A stretch of DNA of 64,000 bases, from the NCBI GenBank assembly GCA_023101885.1, contig JALPQD010000357.1, positions 1,277,038 through 1,341,037 of the forward strand. The letters run 5' to 3'. This document shows positions 33,001 to 42,111 of this stretch, in pieces; positions within the stretch are counted from its first letter, which is position 1, and the number at the start of each line of letters is the position of its first letter. Both the position numbers and the translations under genes were made by a program. The DNA is from Typhlomys cinereus (Eukaryota; Chordata; Mammalia; Rodentia; Platacanthomyidae). Below the pieces are notes generated by a model. The model was given only the letters and a program-made list of their open reading frames with translations. It was not told where the DNA came from and did no database searches.

Positions 33001-36000
33001 GGTAGAGCTGTCCAGGATGATTCCCAAGGCCACCCTTGACCTCCACAGGACACATGCTCAAGTGCATTTGAGTACACCCACCCTCCACATGTGCACAACA
33101 TGAAGCACACGCATACAGAAAATGTGGGGGGAAATCATGACTCGGAAAGAGCACTGGAAACTCTACCCCTCCCCCTTTTTCCAAAGACTGTCACGGCCCT
33201 CATCTTGCTGTGCCGTTTCTAAAGAAATGGTCTGAGCCCTGGTGGTCCGAGCTCCTGCCTCAGATGGGGATAACACCCCCGTGGCTATGCAACTTGAAAG
33301 CAGCAGGTCTGAGGAGGACCAAGAGGGGCCCCATTCCTGAGAAGGTTGGGAGAGCTATGTGGAGAAGGTGGTCTCAGAACGGGATATTGATATGTAGCCC
33401 CTCCCCATCTCCTCTTATTTGGCATCTCTCTGGGACAAGACACCCTCCTGTATGGCTGAGGGAGACACAGTGGGGAGGGACTCGTTCTGCTGAGATGTGG
33501 AGAAAGGAAACATCTAGAAGACACAGCTCTTCAGCCCTGCTCTCCCACCACAGCCCTTCTGTTTGCTCAGTGTGGCTGTCCGTGGTGGTCATGCAAGGAG
33601 AACCCCTCACCCCTCATTCAGCCCATGCCCTGGGGCCTGCCCACACCACACACCCCTCTCCTACCGTGCCCTCCTTCCAGACAGTAGTGCCAGTGAGCTG
33701 GAGCTGTCCACAGTGCGCCACCAACCAGAGGGGCTGGAGCAGCTTCAGACCCAGACCAAGTTCACCAAGAAAGAGCTGCAGTCTCTCTACCGGGGCTTCA
33801 AGAACGTGAGTCCCCCCTGTCTCCCCCAAGAAGGCCTTGGAGAAAACCCCGCTTCTATCCCTTGACTCCCTGGGCAGGAGAGACCTTGGCCAAAGAACCT
33901 TCTAGAAACTTTTCCAAAGCACAGGGGCTTTTTCGGGGCTCACATTGTATGGCAGAGCAATCAGAGGAATGGTAGAGGCCTGGACACTATGAAGACTGCC
34001 AGACCCTCTCGCTGGGTCTTCAGAGAGGAGACCGTGGGGATCAGCTTGGCACAAGGGGACCAGCTTCTGCCTGTCACCTGCACCATCCCCCACGCTCCCC
34101 ACGCAGTCCTCGCTGGGGCCTAGCAGTGCCTCGGGCAGCTGGTCGCCCTTCAGAGGGTGGACATAGGTCAGCGCGTGCAGTTGGGCCTGCAGCTGGGGGC
34201 GACCCAAATCACTGAGAGACCCCGTTTCCCACCACAGGAGTGTCCCACGGGCCTGGTGGATGAAGACACTTTCAAGCTCATTTACTCACAGTTCTTCCCC
34301 CAGGGAGGTAAGTCCAAGACCAGGCCTCCCTAAGTCCTGGCTGGGCCCCTTCCCAGGGAAGGGGTCCTGTTGCCACACCCACGCTTTGCTTGCCTTTGGG
34401 TTGCCTCTGACTTGGGGGGGGCTTGGCTTGGGATGCAGATGGGACCTCTGGGGGGGGCTGTGTGAGGTGGGGGCGGAGTCCTGGGCAGCCGTCACCACCG
34501 CAGCCTCACCCTTGCTGCCCCCAGATGCGACCACCTACGCGCACTTTCTCTTCAACGCCTTTGATGCCGATGGGAACGGGGCCATCCACTTTGAGGTAGG
34601 TCCCTGCCCTTCCTTCCCACGTGCCCCACACCTGCACCTTCCAGGGTGGTCTCCTCACCCCAGCGCCAACCTCTCGGGGCTGTCGAGAGGGTCAGACTGA
34701 ATCCTGAGTGGAATGAGCTGGTTCATGACTCATGATGCGAGTGGACGGCCGGTGCACGGCCAGCAAAACCAGAGAGGTGCGTTCAGGAGTCCGGGCACTC
34801 TGGTTTCAGCCTTCTGTCCCATTCTGAGAGTTTGCATCCACTTCTGCCAGCCAGAGGAGCGGCAGACACAGAGCAGGTAGTGTGATCCGATGCCAACGTG
34901 CAGTTGGCATAATATATATATATTAGCGTGTGCGTATACAAAGGCACTTGAATGTGCGTGTGCGTCTCTATGTGTATACAAAGGATACTTGAGTGTGTGT
35001 GCCTCTAGAGGCCCGGGGATGAGATCAGGAATCATCCTGGATTGCTCTTCCCCCTTACTGCTTTGCGCTGGGGTTTACCAGGCTCCGTCTTCCAGGGCCA
35101 GAATTATCAGCCACTGCCATTTCTGCTCAGCATTTTTAGGTGAGATGCGGGGATCTGAATACAGGTCCTTTTGCTTGTGAGGTAAAAGCTTTAACCCCTT
35201 AAACCATCTTCCTAGCCCAAGAGACTTTGGGGTATCCCATGGGGGTTGGGGGAATGTTTTGTTTAGTTTTGTTGAGACTGGCTGGACTCGAACTTACAAT
35301 TTTCCTACCTCAGCCTCCCCAGTGCAAGGATCCTCCATTATGCCTGGCTCTAGAAAGGGTCAAGATTTAATAATGGGATTTCAAACTCCTGGCCCCCCCA
35401 CTTACTCCTTGCTACTGAGCATAAACCGTCTAGAAAGCAGCTAGAAAGCAGCCTGAGGGGGCGTCAGGTCTCCAGATGGTCATCCCAGCAAGACACATGT
35501 ATAAAGCTGGTACTGCCCGGGCTGGCTACCCCCGACACCCTTGAGGACAGTCTAGGGGCCCTGCAGGGAGTGGGCACTTCCCAGGTGTGGCCACATGTGT
35601 CACTGGAGACAGGCCCCAGCTGTGGAGCCCAGGCCCCTAAAAATAGCCGCGGGAGAAAAACTGAAATGTCTTGGAAGAGGAAAACCTTGCTGAGAGCTGC
35701 CCGGATCGATCACTGCCCCGGTTTGGCTTCCAGAGCCCAAGGGCGGCGGGCAGGAAAGAGCCCCAGCGAGCTCATGGCTCAGAAAGCCCCTGGATGGCCA
35801 CACCGGGGTAATAATAACTCGTCAATAACACCACTGGGTTATTTTTACCCTGCACGGGCCGCAGTGCCACGCTGATGGCCGAGGCCTGGCCTGGCTGTGC
35901 GACCACAGCCCCCACCCCCGGCTCTGAGGGCTGCCGCTTGTGTGTGCCGGCCTTGGCTCTCTTTCATTTGCAGTAACACCTGAAATTACCAAAGCCACGG

Positions 36001-36468
36001 CTCACAAAAGTCCAGCGAGTGCAGGAGGTCAGGCTGGGGGTGAAGGGGGAGGGAACGACGGCCTCCCCGCCTTCCCTCTGGCCAGTCTCTTGAGTTCTCA
36101 TCTGAGACTGCGGGGTCTTCTAGGCGGGAATCCTGGGTGCTTCGCCCAGCCAGGGCCTCGCGGGAGGATGTTTCTTGCTCAGAAATGAGATGATTATTGG
36201 ATTTTAAAGAGCCCCTTAAAGGTGGTTGGGGAACCAGGAAGATCAGGGTCCTGCAGGGAGGGGGCTGCTGGGGGTAGCCGTGTGTCTTGGAAGCAGTGCC
36301 TGAGATAGAAACAGGGGGAGCTTTCTTCAGTCACCCCGCGCGGAGATCTTCCCAAGGCTTCCATGTTCTTCTCTGCATGGGAACTGAACCCCTCTGGCAT
36401 TAGAGGGTCCCCCAAAGAGCTCCTTGATTGTAGCATTCTGCTCTGGGAAGCCTGTTTTTGGAAAAGAG

Positions 36469-36521
<53 letters not shown>

Positions 36522-39500
36522 CCTCGCGCACACTGTACCCTGCCTGGGATGACCAGGAGGGTGCTTGAGGGCAGCTGGTCCATCAGACACTTGGCCCAGC
36601 TCCCCACCAGGCCTCAGAACCTCCCACAGGCCTTTAAAATGGAAAGTTAAGTCAGCTTGCCAGTGTTTATGAAAAAGACTCCGCTCCATTTGCGTGTGCT
36701 TAGAGACAAGACACTGTTTTTCAGTTGACTGGTACAAGTAAACAGCCTTAACCTCCCTCCCCTCGACAAAACCTCCCTCCCCTCGACAAAGTGCGAACAA
36801 CGAGGAAACGGCAAAATCGGCCACCGCCAGCGGGGAAGTGGGAGATGTGGTCCCCTGTCACATCCAGGCTCTAGGATCTGCAGGCGCGGGGTCGGGGGGG
36901 GGGGGCTGACATCTCCTGTGGGCAGTGCTGGGCGCAGATGCGCCTTGGCGCTCCCTGGCATCCGGGGGCCTTTCTGAGTCCGTCATTTCACCTTGCCCCA
37001 GAGGCACAGAGCTTTCCAAAGGAGTCTGTGACTGTGGTGCCTTCTGGGTAAACCAAGCCGCCCACGTTGGAGGTCGAGCCACGCTGGAGAGCAAGGCCGG
37101 CCCGTGTGTGGAGCTGTGGTCACCTGTCTGTACCGTCTGCCCACACACAACTGCTTCCCATTGGCCCCGCTGGGCGCCCTGACCGTCCTGAAGGTGATCT
37201 GAGGGGCACCCTCTGCTCCCACCCAGCTCCTCGAGCTCTTACTCTGGGCTCTGCTGAGCACACCCCCACCCGTGCCCTGACGGCTCTTGGCCTGGACACT
37301 TTAGTGTCCCCTTAGGCGCCTCCTTGGGGCAGCTGCAGAACAGGGGTGACTGAGGATCCAGCCAGCTTCTTACACCTCAGAGTTAGAGCAAGGAGCTGTA
37401 TCGGGCGGTGGTCACGTTAGACACCGTGCTGCGGAACTGTTGTGTGAATGCTTTTCTTGGGGAGATGGCACCCAACCATCTTACCACCCCAGATAGAAAT
37501 TTCACAACAGACCAAACTAATGATTACACCAAGGTCCGACTTGGACGCACGGCGAGTTTATCGGGGTTACTTACAGGAATAGGGGTGAGGGTTAGTTACG
37601 GGAGCAGGGACGGCTCAAATGCATCTATATTACCAGAAAGCCCCCCCAGCAGGGCTGCCTAGATGGAATCTCCCCGCTTGTGCAGCGTCAAGGCCCCAGG
37701 CCGCAAGTTGAGGGCTCATTAATTAGGGCAGAATCATGTACTGATGGCTGGGAGTCACTCCAGATGAGGCCAGAAGCCCAGGTGAGGGTCTAATGACCCT
37801 CCCCACCCCTTCTGTCTCTGAAGGAATGTCAACTGTCGACAGGTGTAATCTTGAGATGGTCTCAGACAAAGATGGCGGCTGCTTGTTCGGAGGAAAACAT
37901 CATGCAACAGTGGCCCAGACATTCTGAACTACTGTGCATTTGGACTTGCTCTAGCTGGACTTGGGGGAGTGGCGGGGGTGGTCCTCTGTTAGCTTGTGAT
38001 CTGAGGGGCACAAATGAGACCCTCCAATCCTACAGAGACTTTCCTCAGTTATCCTCAGATGGACCATATCTCAATGTGAGGCTTCTGAAACACCAGAGAA
38101 CAGTGGTGCCCTACGGTGGTCCAGCAAAGAAGGATGAGTGCCAAACTGAGTCCCCTCCCCCAGAGAAAGTCTGTAGGACTTGGGGCAGAAGAAGGCTTTG
38201 GGGATAACGTTTGAGTTTTCCCTGTCTGTGGGACTCAAGCTCACAGGTGGACCATTGCTACCCATGGTCCATGGTTTCCCAAATGTGTCTCTCTTTTGAA
38301 AGATTTTCCTGTCATTCCAGCAGATTGACGGGGCAAGCTTTGAGGAAATGGGGTGACCACTTCCTCTGTCTCTAGCCAGGTCTCAGGATTGGCGTCTATG
38401 GCCCCTCTCGGCCGTCTCCTCTACCGGCTGCGTATGGAGCCTTCCTGACCACACGCACTTCCTGTTCCAATGGCCCAGCAGACAGCAGGATTCAGATCCC
38501 AATGGGACACAGTCTTCTTGGACGGTGTGACCCACCCGCTCCAGTGGAGCCTTGGGAGTCAGCTGCATGGTGTCTTCCTGTCTGCAGTTGTTACAAACAC
38601 AGCAACGGTCCCACCAGGTTGTCTGTGATACCTGTTAGTCATTCACCCCCAGATTTTTGTGTCCAGCATCTTCTGAATGGTGCGGCCCCAAGACCCACGG
38701 AGGCTGGGTTTCCCCGGCCGAGGCGCTTCCCCTCCCCAGTTGGCGGTTTCCTTTCTGGCCTTACTCCTATGAAAGAGTAGTGGTAGGTGACTTTTGGCAC
38801 CCTAGTTCTCCCTCGTAAATGCCACAGGGACCAGAGCTCCTGTGGGAAGTTGTTCCGTGGCTCGGATCCCAGGACTGCTGTCCAGCAGGTCTCGCGGGCC
38901 ATTCTGCCCTGGTGTGGGGGACCTGATGGACGGATGTGTGATCGACAGGGATCGATTCCCACTTGACTCTGCTTTTTCTCTCGGGACACTCAGGAGATCC
39001 CGTCTCGGCAGCCTGAAACTCCACCAGGACCAAGACCTGTGGGTTGGGCTGAGCTGATCTCACCTGCTGTGCCAGCCTTGGAGAGGGGCAGGGCCCTGGG
39101 AACTCAGCCTTGCCTTCTGGGAAATCCTTCTGACTTCTCTGCTGTATGCCCCTGCGTTTTCTCTTCCAAAGTGTCCCCCCCCCACACACACCCCTTCTTC
39201 CCCCAGTTTTTGCTCTTTGTAGCAGAACGTCTAATATGGTGCACTAAGCAGATAAGCTACAGGTGTGATAGGATGATCTGGGGCTGAGTCTTCGGACACA
39301 TCTATGAAGACTTAGCAGTGAAGGCAAACCTTTTGCACCTGCAGGAGATTACCTAATTGACGAAGGAAAACACAGCCCATGGTAGGTGGGTGAGGTGGAG
39401 GGAGCTGACATTCTTGGGCAGACACGCTGTCTTCTGGTGGGTGAGGACTGCCCCTCTCTCAGCAGTCCTGTGGATATGGTTCCCCCAGCCCTGGTGTTGG

Positions 39501-41925
39501 TATAAACTCTCCTACCAAGCTGGACAATCGTAAGGCGGAATAAAACCCATGTTTCCATTTTGTTATGAATTTATCAGCAACATGCAGACGCGCTGCAACA
39601 CATAGGGACATGTGAGGACACACATGCATACTTCCATGAAGTTTCCTACCACACACGTATGTACCATATGACCATGATGCTCCTTATCACACACATGTGC
39701 ACGTGTCCATGCAGATCCACATGTATGTGCACATGTTTCACGTTGTCGTGCAGTTCCCACACACACACACACACATACACACACACACGCACGGGCATAC
39801 AGTCACGGGCACGCACACGCACGTGTTTTCACACCTGCACCTGCACGAACTCCATCTGCCGCACAGGTTACTCGCTTGTGGAGATGTGACTTTCAGCACC
39901 AGCCACGGGGGGAGCTGGAGCTGGAGCCAGCAGCGGCTCACCCCTCGGCCTCTCTCGCCCCTGTAGGACTTTGTGGTCGGGCTCTCCGTCCTGCTCCGAG
40001 GGACGGTCCACGAGAAGCTCAGATGGGCCTTCAACCTGTATGACATCAACAAGGATGGTTACATCACCAAGGAGGTACCGGATCGGCTGCCTGCCTGCCC
40101 CCCTCCTGAGCTGTACCCCACACCCGCCTCTCCGCCTGCTCCCCCTTCCTGCTGCATTCCTGGAGACCCTTAGCCCCTGCCTGGGAAGCTCCTTGCAACT
40201 CTGGGTCCCTTACAATCGGGCCCAGAGTGGCCAGCAGGGTCCAGCATACTTCCCAGTCCAGCCTGATAGTGCTTTTGGTCACTTTTACCTGTGGACACAC
40301 TGGGGACCCCTGACCTTTACTACTCCCCGTACAAGGTGTCCTTTAAGAGAGGGTGTCCTTTAAGAGAGGGGCAGATGGTCCCTTGCCACGTGGTCCCACA
40401 GATGGTTTGGTTTGCTGCAACGTTTTTATCTGAAGCAGCCACAGCTTCACATTTTGGGAAGTAGCACAAAAAAAAAAAAAGCGCCATCTCAGCTCTACTT
40501 GGGAGCCAGAAGCCGGCTGGGTGGACCGAGGGGTGAGCCACTCGCTCCAGCCTCCCCGACCTCTCTGGCTTGCTCACTACTGCCCTGGGCCTGGGCCTTG
40601 GAGGTGGCTCTGTGGGGCCCTGACGTCCCGAGGTCCCGCAGCAGGCTGACACGGCCCCTCCCCCAGGAGATGCTGGCCGTCTTGAAGTCCATCTACGACA
40701 TGATGGGCCGCCACACCTACCCCGTCCTGCGGGAGGACGCGCCCCTGGAGCACGTCGAGAGGTTCTTCCAGGTAGGGGGCGTCGGGCTACCCCGGGGGAC
40801 AGGCGAACCCCAGCAAGTCACCTGCCCTCCCCCTTCGGAACTCCCATCTGGCTGGAGTCCCTGAGGAGCAAATGCAGGCCTAGCCGCTGCTCCGTGCGCG
40901 CTTCGTCTGTGGGGCAGGGAGACGCTCTGGACCACGCGGTTCCAAGCAGCTGGCCCCAGGCCGTCGGGTTTGTCATCAGCCTTGACCTGTGCCATCTGGT
41001 GCGCCCTGGCTGCTGTTCCGGAGGCCAGAGGAACACAGAACGCTGGGCATCTAAGTCAAGCAGACCACCAGAGAAGTCGGGAGTGGGCTGTAGCAAGGGG
41101 GGGGGTATAGCTGGAGGGCGGGGGACAGCAGGACCTGTGGGAGTGGGCTTCCTCACGCCACCCTGCAGTGTCCCCCGTCTGGGGTCAGGATGGCCTGGTG
41201 GGGATGGGTTCATCTTGGGCATTGCTTGGGTTGCAGAAAATGGACCGGAACAAGGATGGGGTGGTGACCATGGATGAGTTTCTAGAGACCTGTCAGAAGG
41301 TAGGTGACATCAGAGGAGGGGGCACGAAACCTCTCTCTCTCCTCCATCATCCTGCCTCGTGGCCCTGCCCCCTGCCTGCTCCCACTCCCAGCTCTTCCCT
41401 GGCAGCACCATCAGTCAGAGGGTAGAGGTGGGGCCGGCAGGAGGATGGTTTGCCCCGTGTCCCTCCGAACAGAAGACAAAAGCAGAGTCCCCCCCGGCAA
41501 GGCTTCTGGGACTATTTGGAGCCCGTGGGGACAAGAAGCAACCGCCCCCCATTACCGCACAGCACTGCCTCCCGCCCAGAGTGGCCCGAGGTCACCCCTG
41601 ACCTGTCTGTCCTGACCTGCAGCCAGGAGGTACTTGTCCCAGGGTCAGCCAGCAGCTGGCAGTCGGGCCCCAGGACTGCTGGCAGGCCACGCTTTGCCCA
41701 CTGGCTCTGACCAGCCGCTCCTCATCCCTCGCACCTCTGCTCCCCCGTACCCCGTGCACCCATTGAGATGTGAGACACGGTCTCTGACAGGAATCTGTCG
41801 GCTGGGCAGGATTGGGGGGTGCCACTCCCTTACCCCCATTCCACAGCGCCTGACCAGTCTTTCCTCTCTCCACACAGGACGAGAATATCATGAGCTCCAT
41901 GCAGCTCTTTGAGAACGTCATCTAG
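14469..41925 (+). CDS. KCNIP3: KCNIP3 (KChIP3/calsenilin/DREAM), short hydrophobic-N-terminus isoform, complete CDS
   Basis: Eight coding exons join in frame to 230 codons plus stop: 14469-14571, 33681-33805, 34238-34307, 34525-34595, 39967-40074, 40667-40771, 41237-41299 and 41878-41925. All introns are GT-AG. The product is a neuronal calcium sensor. The known family roles are auxiliary subunit of Kv4 channels, presenilin binding, and Ca2+-regulated repression at DRE elements. Residues 1-34 form a membrane-like segment. EF1 (around residues 76-88, CPTGLVDED) is degenerate. EF2 loop 113-124 ([12 protein letters not shown]), EF3 149-160 ([12 protein letters not shown]) and EF4 197-208 ([12 protein letters not shown]) keep the acidic ligands. 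The C-terminus ends QLFENVI, as in other KChIPs. The start is the ATG in a strong Kozak context (GCCATGG). The long isoform's soluble N-terminal exon is not visible here. One oddity is DSSA in place of the DSSD I recall from human protein. Confidence 0.97.
16095..16349 (-). repeat. tRNA-type SINE, older copy
   Basis: Diverged copy ending at CTGAGCCATCT. A second copy has inserted beside its head. Confidence 0.75.
16366..16635 (-). repeat. tRNA-type SINE with TSD
   Basis: A full copy bounded by GCCTTTGCGATGTTTTTT (16350) and GCCTTTGTGATTTTTT (16636), an imperfect duplicate of about 16 bp. Confidence 0.85.
18360..18475 (+). repeat. B1-like SINE, diverged
   Basis: Shows GCCAGGCCTGGTGACAGGAG and 'AGACAGCCTGGGCTAC'. 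Confidence 0.6.
18484..18605 (+). repeat. tRNA-type SINE, partial
   Basis: Degenerate head and TTGAGTTTGGATCCCCAAAT; truncated 3' end with an A-rich tail. Confidence 0.6.
19101..19435 (+). repeat. B2-like SINE
   Basis: GTGGGGCTGGGGACGGCACG head, poly(A) break at 19180, then a B2-like body and CACACAAATAAAAC tail. Confidence 0.65.
19436..21410. other. Intronic single-copy stretch
   Basis: No exon or family recognised, apart from a MIR-like fragment near 20930-20960. Confidence 0.45.
21411..21671 (+). repeat. tRNA-type SINE, first subfamily
   Basis: Complete copy from GGGGAGATGGTTCAGGG to an (AC)n tail. Confidence 0.85.
22236..22627 (+). repeat. R400 interspersed repeat, plus orientation
   Basis: Diverged but full length, with CTGGCTTTATTTTGGCTTCC, the inverted AATAAA region and AGTGTCAAGCTGACACC at the end. 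Confidence 0.8.
22988..23430. repeat. Complex (TG/TCTG/TATG)n array, about 440 bp
   Basis: Interleaved TG, TCTG and TATG units with a short CG run near 23090. The Cys/Val/Ser-rich open frames (157-247 codons) are artefacts. Confidence 0.95.
24140..24515. repeat. Unassigned rodent-type interspersed repeat
   Basis: CTGCTGTGAGACAGTACTCA, 'GAGATTTATTTGGCC' and AAGGCTCCACCTC blocks resemble a common rodent repeat. I could not name it. Confidence 0.5.
24740..25010 (+). repeat. tRNA-type SINE, second subfamily, TSD
   Basis: Full copy with the GAATTCGTCCGTGGTTC block. The direct repeat AAAGCCAGAT is present after the tail, with AAGCCAGATTA before the head. Confidence 0.88.
25383..25660 (+). repeat. 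tRNA-type SINE, first subfamily
   Basis: Full copy, AGAGATGGCTCAGGGGTTAA to ACACATGCAAAATAAATAAA. Confidence 0.9.
26060..26341 (-). repeat. tRNA-type SINE with (TCTG)n tail
   Basis: Complete minus-strand copy; the tail has expanded to a TCTG microsatellite (26080-26125). Confidence 0.85.
26342..26475 (-). repeat. tRNA-type SINE, partial
   Basis: Tail and half body only, directly abutting the head of the previous copy. Confidence 0.65.
26940..27218 (-). repeat. tRNA-type SINE with (TG)n tail
   Basis: Full minus-strand copy, pure (TG)n tail at 26943-26979. Confidence 0.88.
27665..28056 (-). repeat. R400 interspersed repeat, minus orientation
   Basis: Full copy from GTGTCAACCTGACAGTTGAG to ATGCAGGCTAACTGCCAC, inserted in L1 sequence. 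Confidence 0.88.
28270..28573 (-). repeat. B1-like fragment followed by B3-like SINE
   Basis: About 28270-28387 ends in CAGGCATAAGCCTCCATACC (B1 complement). About 28388-28573 ends in CTGCTGAGCCATCGCGCCAG (B3 complement). Confidence 0.6.
28802..28895 (-). repeat. B3-like SINE fragment
   Basis: TTCAGCAGACGCTTTGCCGG and GAGCCGTCTTCAGCCC, a diverged head. Confidence 0.5.
29026..29130 (-). repeat. B1-like SINE, minus
   Basis: TTTGAGACAGGATCTCACTC and CTGGTCTAGAACTCACATC. Confidence 0.7.
29250..29640 (-). repeat. tRNA-type SINE with long polypyrimidine tail
   Basis: SINE body at 29421-29640; the tail has grown into about 170 bp of TTTC/TCCC pyrimidines (29250-29420). Confidence 0.85.
29674..30035 (+). 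repeat. tRNA-type SINE, older, with internal insertion and (AC)n tail
   Basis: Head TTGGGGAAATGGCTCAGTGG, a body stretched by extra sequence, and an (AC)n tail at 29998-30034. Confidence 0.65.
30055..30250 (+). repeat. B3-like SINE
   Basis: GTGAGATCGCTCAGTGGGTA, then GACCTCTGACCTCCACAG, ending in CCCAAATAAACATTC. Confidence 0.7.
30295..30840. repeat. Decayed L1-derived segment
   Basis: CATTGTGGTCAGGGTCCG and AAAAGAATGTGAATTCACAG resemble L1 sequence. No open frame survives. Confidence 0.5.
30846..31355 (-). repeat. GT-rich tract and B3-like SINE
   Basis: Imperfect (GT/GCAT)n at 30846-31070, then a minus SINE ending ACCCACTGAGCTGTCTCTC. Open frames across it are His/Thr-rich artefacts. Confidence 0.6.
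31590..31715 (+). repeat. ID-like SINE with purine tail
   Basis: Contains GTGCAGCTCAGTAGCAGAGT and GGGTTCAAATCCCAGTAC (tRNA-type A and B boxes), then a GGAGGAAGAGG tail. Confidence 0.75.
32000..32321 (-). repeat. tRNA-type SINE with GT/GCAT tail
   Basis: Complete minus copy, head at GTCGTCTCTCCAGCCC. Confidence 0.8.
32848..33130 (+). repeat. tRNA-type SINE, first subfamily
   Basis: Full + copy, 550 bp before KCNIP3 exon 2. Confidence 0.85.
33681..33805 (+). CDS. KCNIP3: KCNIP3 coding exon 2
   Basis: This 125-nt exon completes codon D35 and encodes residues 36-76, from [13 protein letters not shown] to the [12 protein letters not shown] helix. This is the point where KChIP variable N-termini join the conserved core. 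Acceptor CTTCCAG|AC, donor AAC|GTGAGT. The start reads DSSASE, whereas the human and mouse proteins, as I recall them, read DSSDSE. Confidence 0.97.
34238..34307 (+). CDS. KCNIP3: KCNIP3 coding exon 3 (degenerate EF1)
   Basis: This 70-nt exon encodes residues 77-99 ([20 protein letters not shown], then PQG) plus the first base of codon 100. The Cys-Pro pair and missing acidic ligands mark the non-binding first EF-hand typical of neuronal calcium sensors. Acceptor CCACAG|GAG, donor GGAG|GTAAGT. Confidence 0.97.
34525..34595 (+). CDS. KCNIP3: KCNIP3 coding exon 4 (EF2)
   Basis: This 71-nt exon encodes the end of codon 100 and residues 101-123 ([20 protein letters not shown], then HFE), which includes most of the EF2 loop. 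The twelfth loop residue, D124, comes from the next exon. Acceptor CCCCAG|AT, donor GAG|GTAGGT. Confidence 0.97.
34970..35218 (-). repeat. tRNA-type SINE, minus
   Basis: Body AGGAATCATCCTGGATTGCT and a diverged head (AACCATCTTCCTAGCCC). Confidence 0.8.
35262..35350 (-). repeat. B1-like SINE, minus
   Basis: TGGACTCGAACTTACAATTT and 'CCTCAGCCTCCCCAGTGC'. Confidence 0.65.
36470..36520. repeat. (CG)n(CA)n microsatellite
   Basis: A short CG alternation leads into about 22 CA units, a classic Z-DNA-prone run. Confidence 0.9.
36748..36789. repeat. 19 bp tandem duplicate
   Basis: CCTCCCTCCCCTCGACAAA occurs twice back to back. Confidence 0.85.
37480..37900. repeat. Probable rodent interspersed repeat, unnamed
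   Basis: GAGTTTATCGGGGTTACTTA and CAGAAAGCCCCCCCAGCAGG resemble a dispersed rodent repeat I remember but cannot name. Confidence 0.4.
39235..39602 (-). repeat. R400 interspersed repeat, minus orientation
   Basis: Retains GGTGTTGGTATAAACTCTCC, AATAAAACCC and CAGCAACATGCAGACGCGCT. Confidence 0.78.
39640..39840. repeat. CA-rich imperfect tract
   Basis: CACATG/CACGCA units with a purer (CA)n core (39761-39790). Confidence 0.75.
39967..40074 (+). CDS. KCNIP3: KCNIP3 coding exon 5 (EF2/EF3)
   Basis: This 108-nt exon encodes residues 124-159, from [20 protein letters not shown] to [11 protein letters not shown]. It supplies the last EF2 ligand and eleven residues of the EF3 loop. Acceptor CTGTAG|GAC, donor GAG|GTACCG. 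Confidence 0.97.
40667..40771 (+). CDS. KCNIP3: KCNIP3 coding exon 6
   Basis: This 105-nt exon encodes residues 160-194, from [20 protein letters not shown] to LEHVERFFQ. The first Glu completes the EF3 loop. The final codon is Gln; the human protein, as I recall it, has Glu here, while KChIP1, 2 and 4 also have Gln. Acceptor CCCCAG|GAG, donor CAG|GTAGGG. Confidence 0.97.
41237..41299 (+). CDS. KCNIP3: KCNIP3 coding exon 7 (EF4)
   Basis: This 63-nt exon encodes residues 195-215 ([20 protein letters not shown], then K), with a full EF4 loop. Acceptor TTGCAG|AAA, donor AAG|GTAGGT. Confidence 0.97.
41878..41925 (+). CDS. KCNIP3: KCNIP3 coding exon 8 and stop
   Basis: This 48-nt terminal coding exon encodes [15 protein letters not shown] and a TAG stop at 41923-41925, the conserved KChIP C-terminal helix. 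Acceptor CACACAG|GAC. Confidence 0.97.
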   Translation, partial: DENIMSSMQLFENVI

Positions 41926-42062
41926 GGCTTGTGGGCAGGGACGCTGGGCAACCATTGCCTCTCCACCCCGAGAAACCTCGGTGCCACCAGAGCAGCCGCC
42001 GTGGGAAAAGCTTTCTGATATTTACAAAAAGGGAGTGGTTTGCTTCCAAGGCAGACATAGAC

Positions 42063-42110
<48 letters not shown>
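42063..42110. repeat. (CT)n run in the KCNIP3 3'UTR
   Basis: About 24 uninterrupted CT units, 140 nt after the stop codon, within the expected mRNA. Confidence 0.93.

Positions 42111-42111
<1 letters not shown>

Larger units (their letters stand above)
14572..33680 (+). other. KCNIP3: KCNIP3 intron 1 (about 19.1 kb)
   Basis: A phase-1 GT-AG intron between the alternative first exon and the shared core. The 14.6-18.3 and 19.4-21.4 kb stretches are mostly single-copy sequence with scattered SINE and MIR remnants. From about 23.7 to 30.8 kb it is AT-rich decayed L1 carrying many younger SINEs. No additional KChIP-like exon was seen on the + strand. Confidence 0.85.
34596..39966 (+). other. KCNIP3: KCNIP3 intron 4 (about 5.4 kb)
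   Basis: A phase-0 intron separating the EF2 loop's last residue from the rest. Mostly single-copy at 35.35-37.4 and 37.9-39.2 kb, with SINEs, a CA run and one R400. No cryptic exon recognised. Confidence 0.85.

Noticed and set aside
38639..39189. Minus-strand frames of 116 and 140 codons within KCNIP3 intron 4
   Set aside because: Considered as a decayed retroelement frame, but no motif was recognisable, so no feature is claimed.
40771..41239. FFQKMDRN rather than FFEKMDRN as an unusual substitution
   Set aside because: Gln is normal in the KChIP paralogues and, as I recall, in mouse KCNIP3, so not notable.
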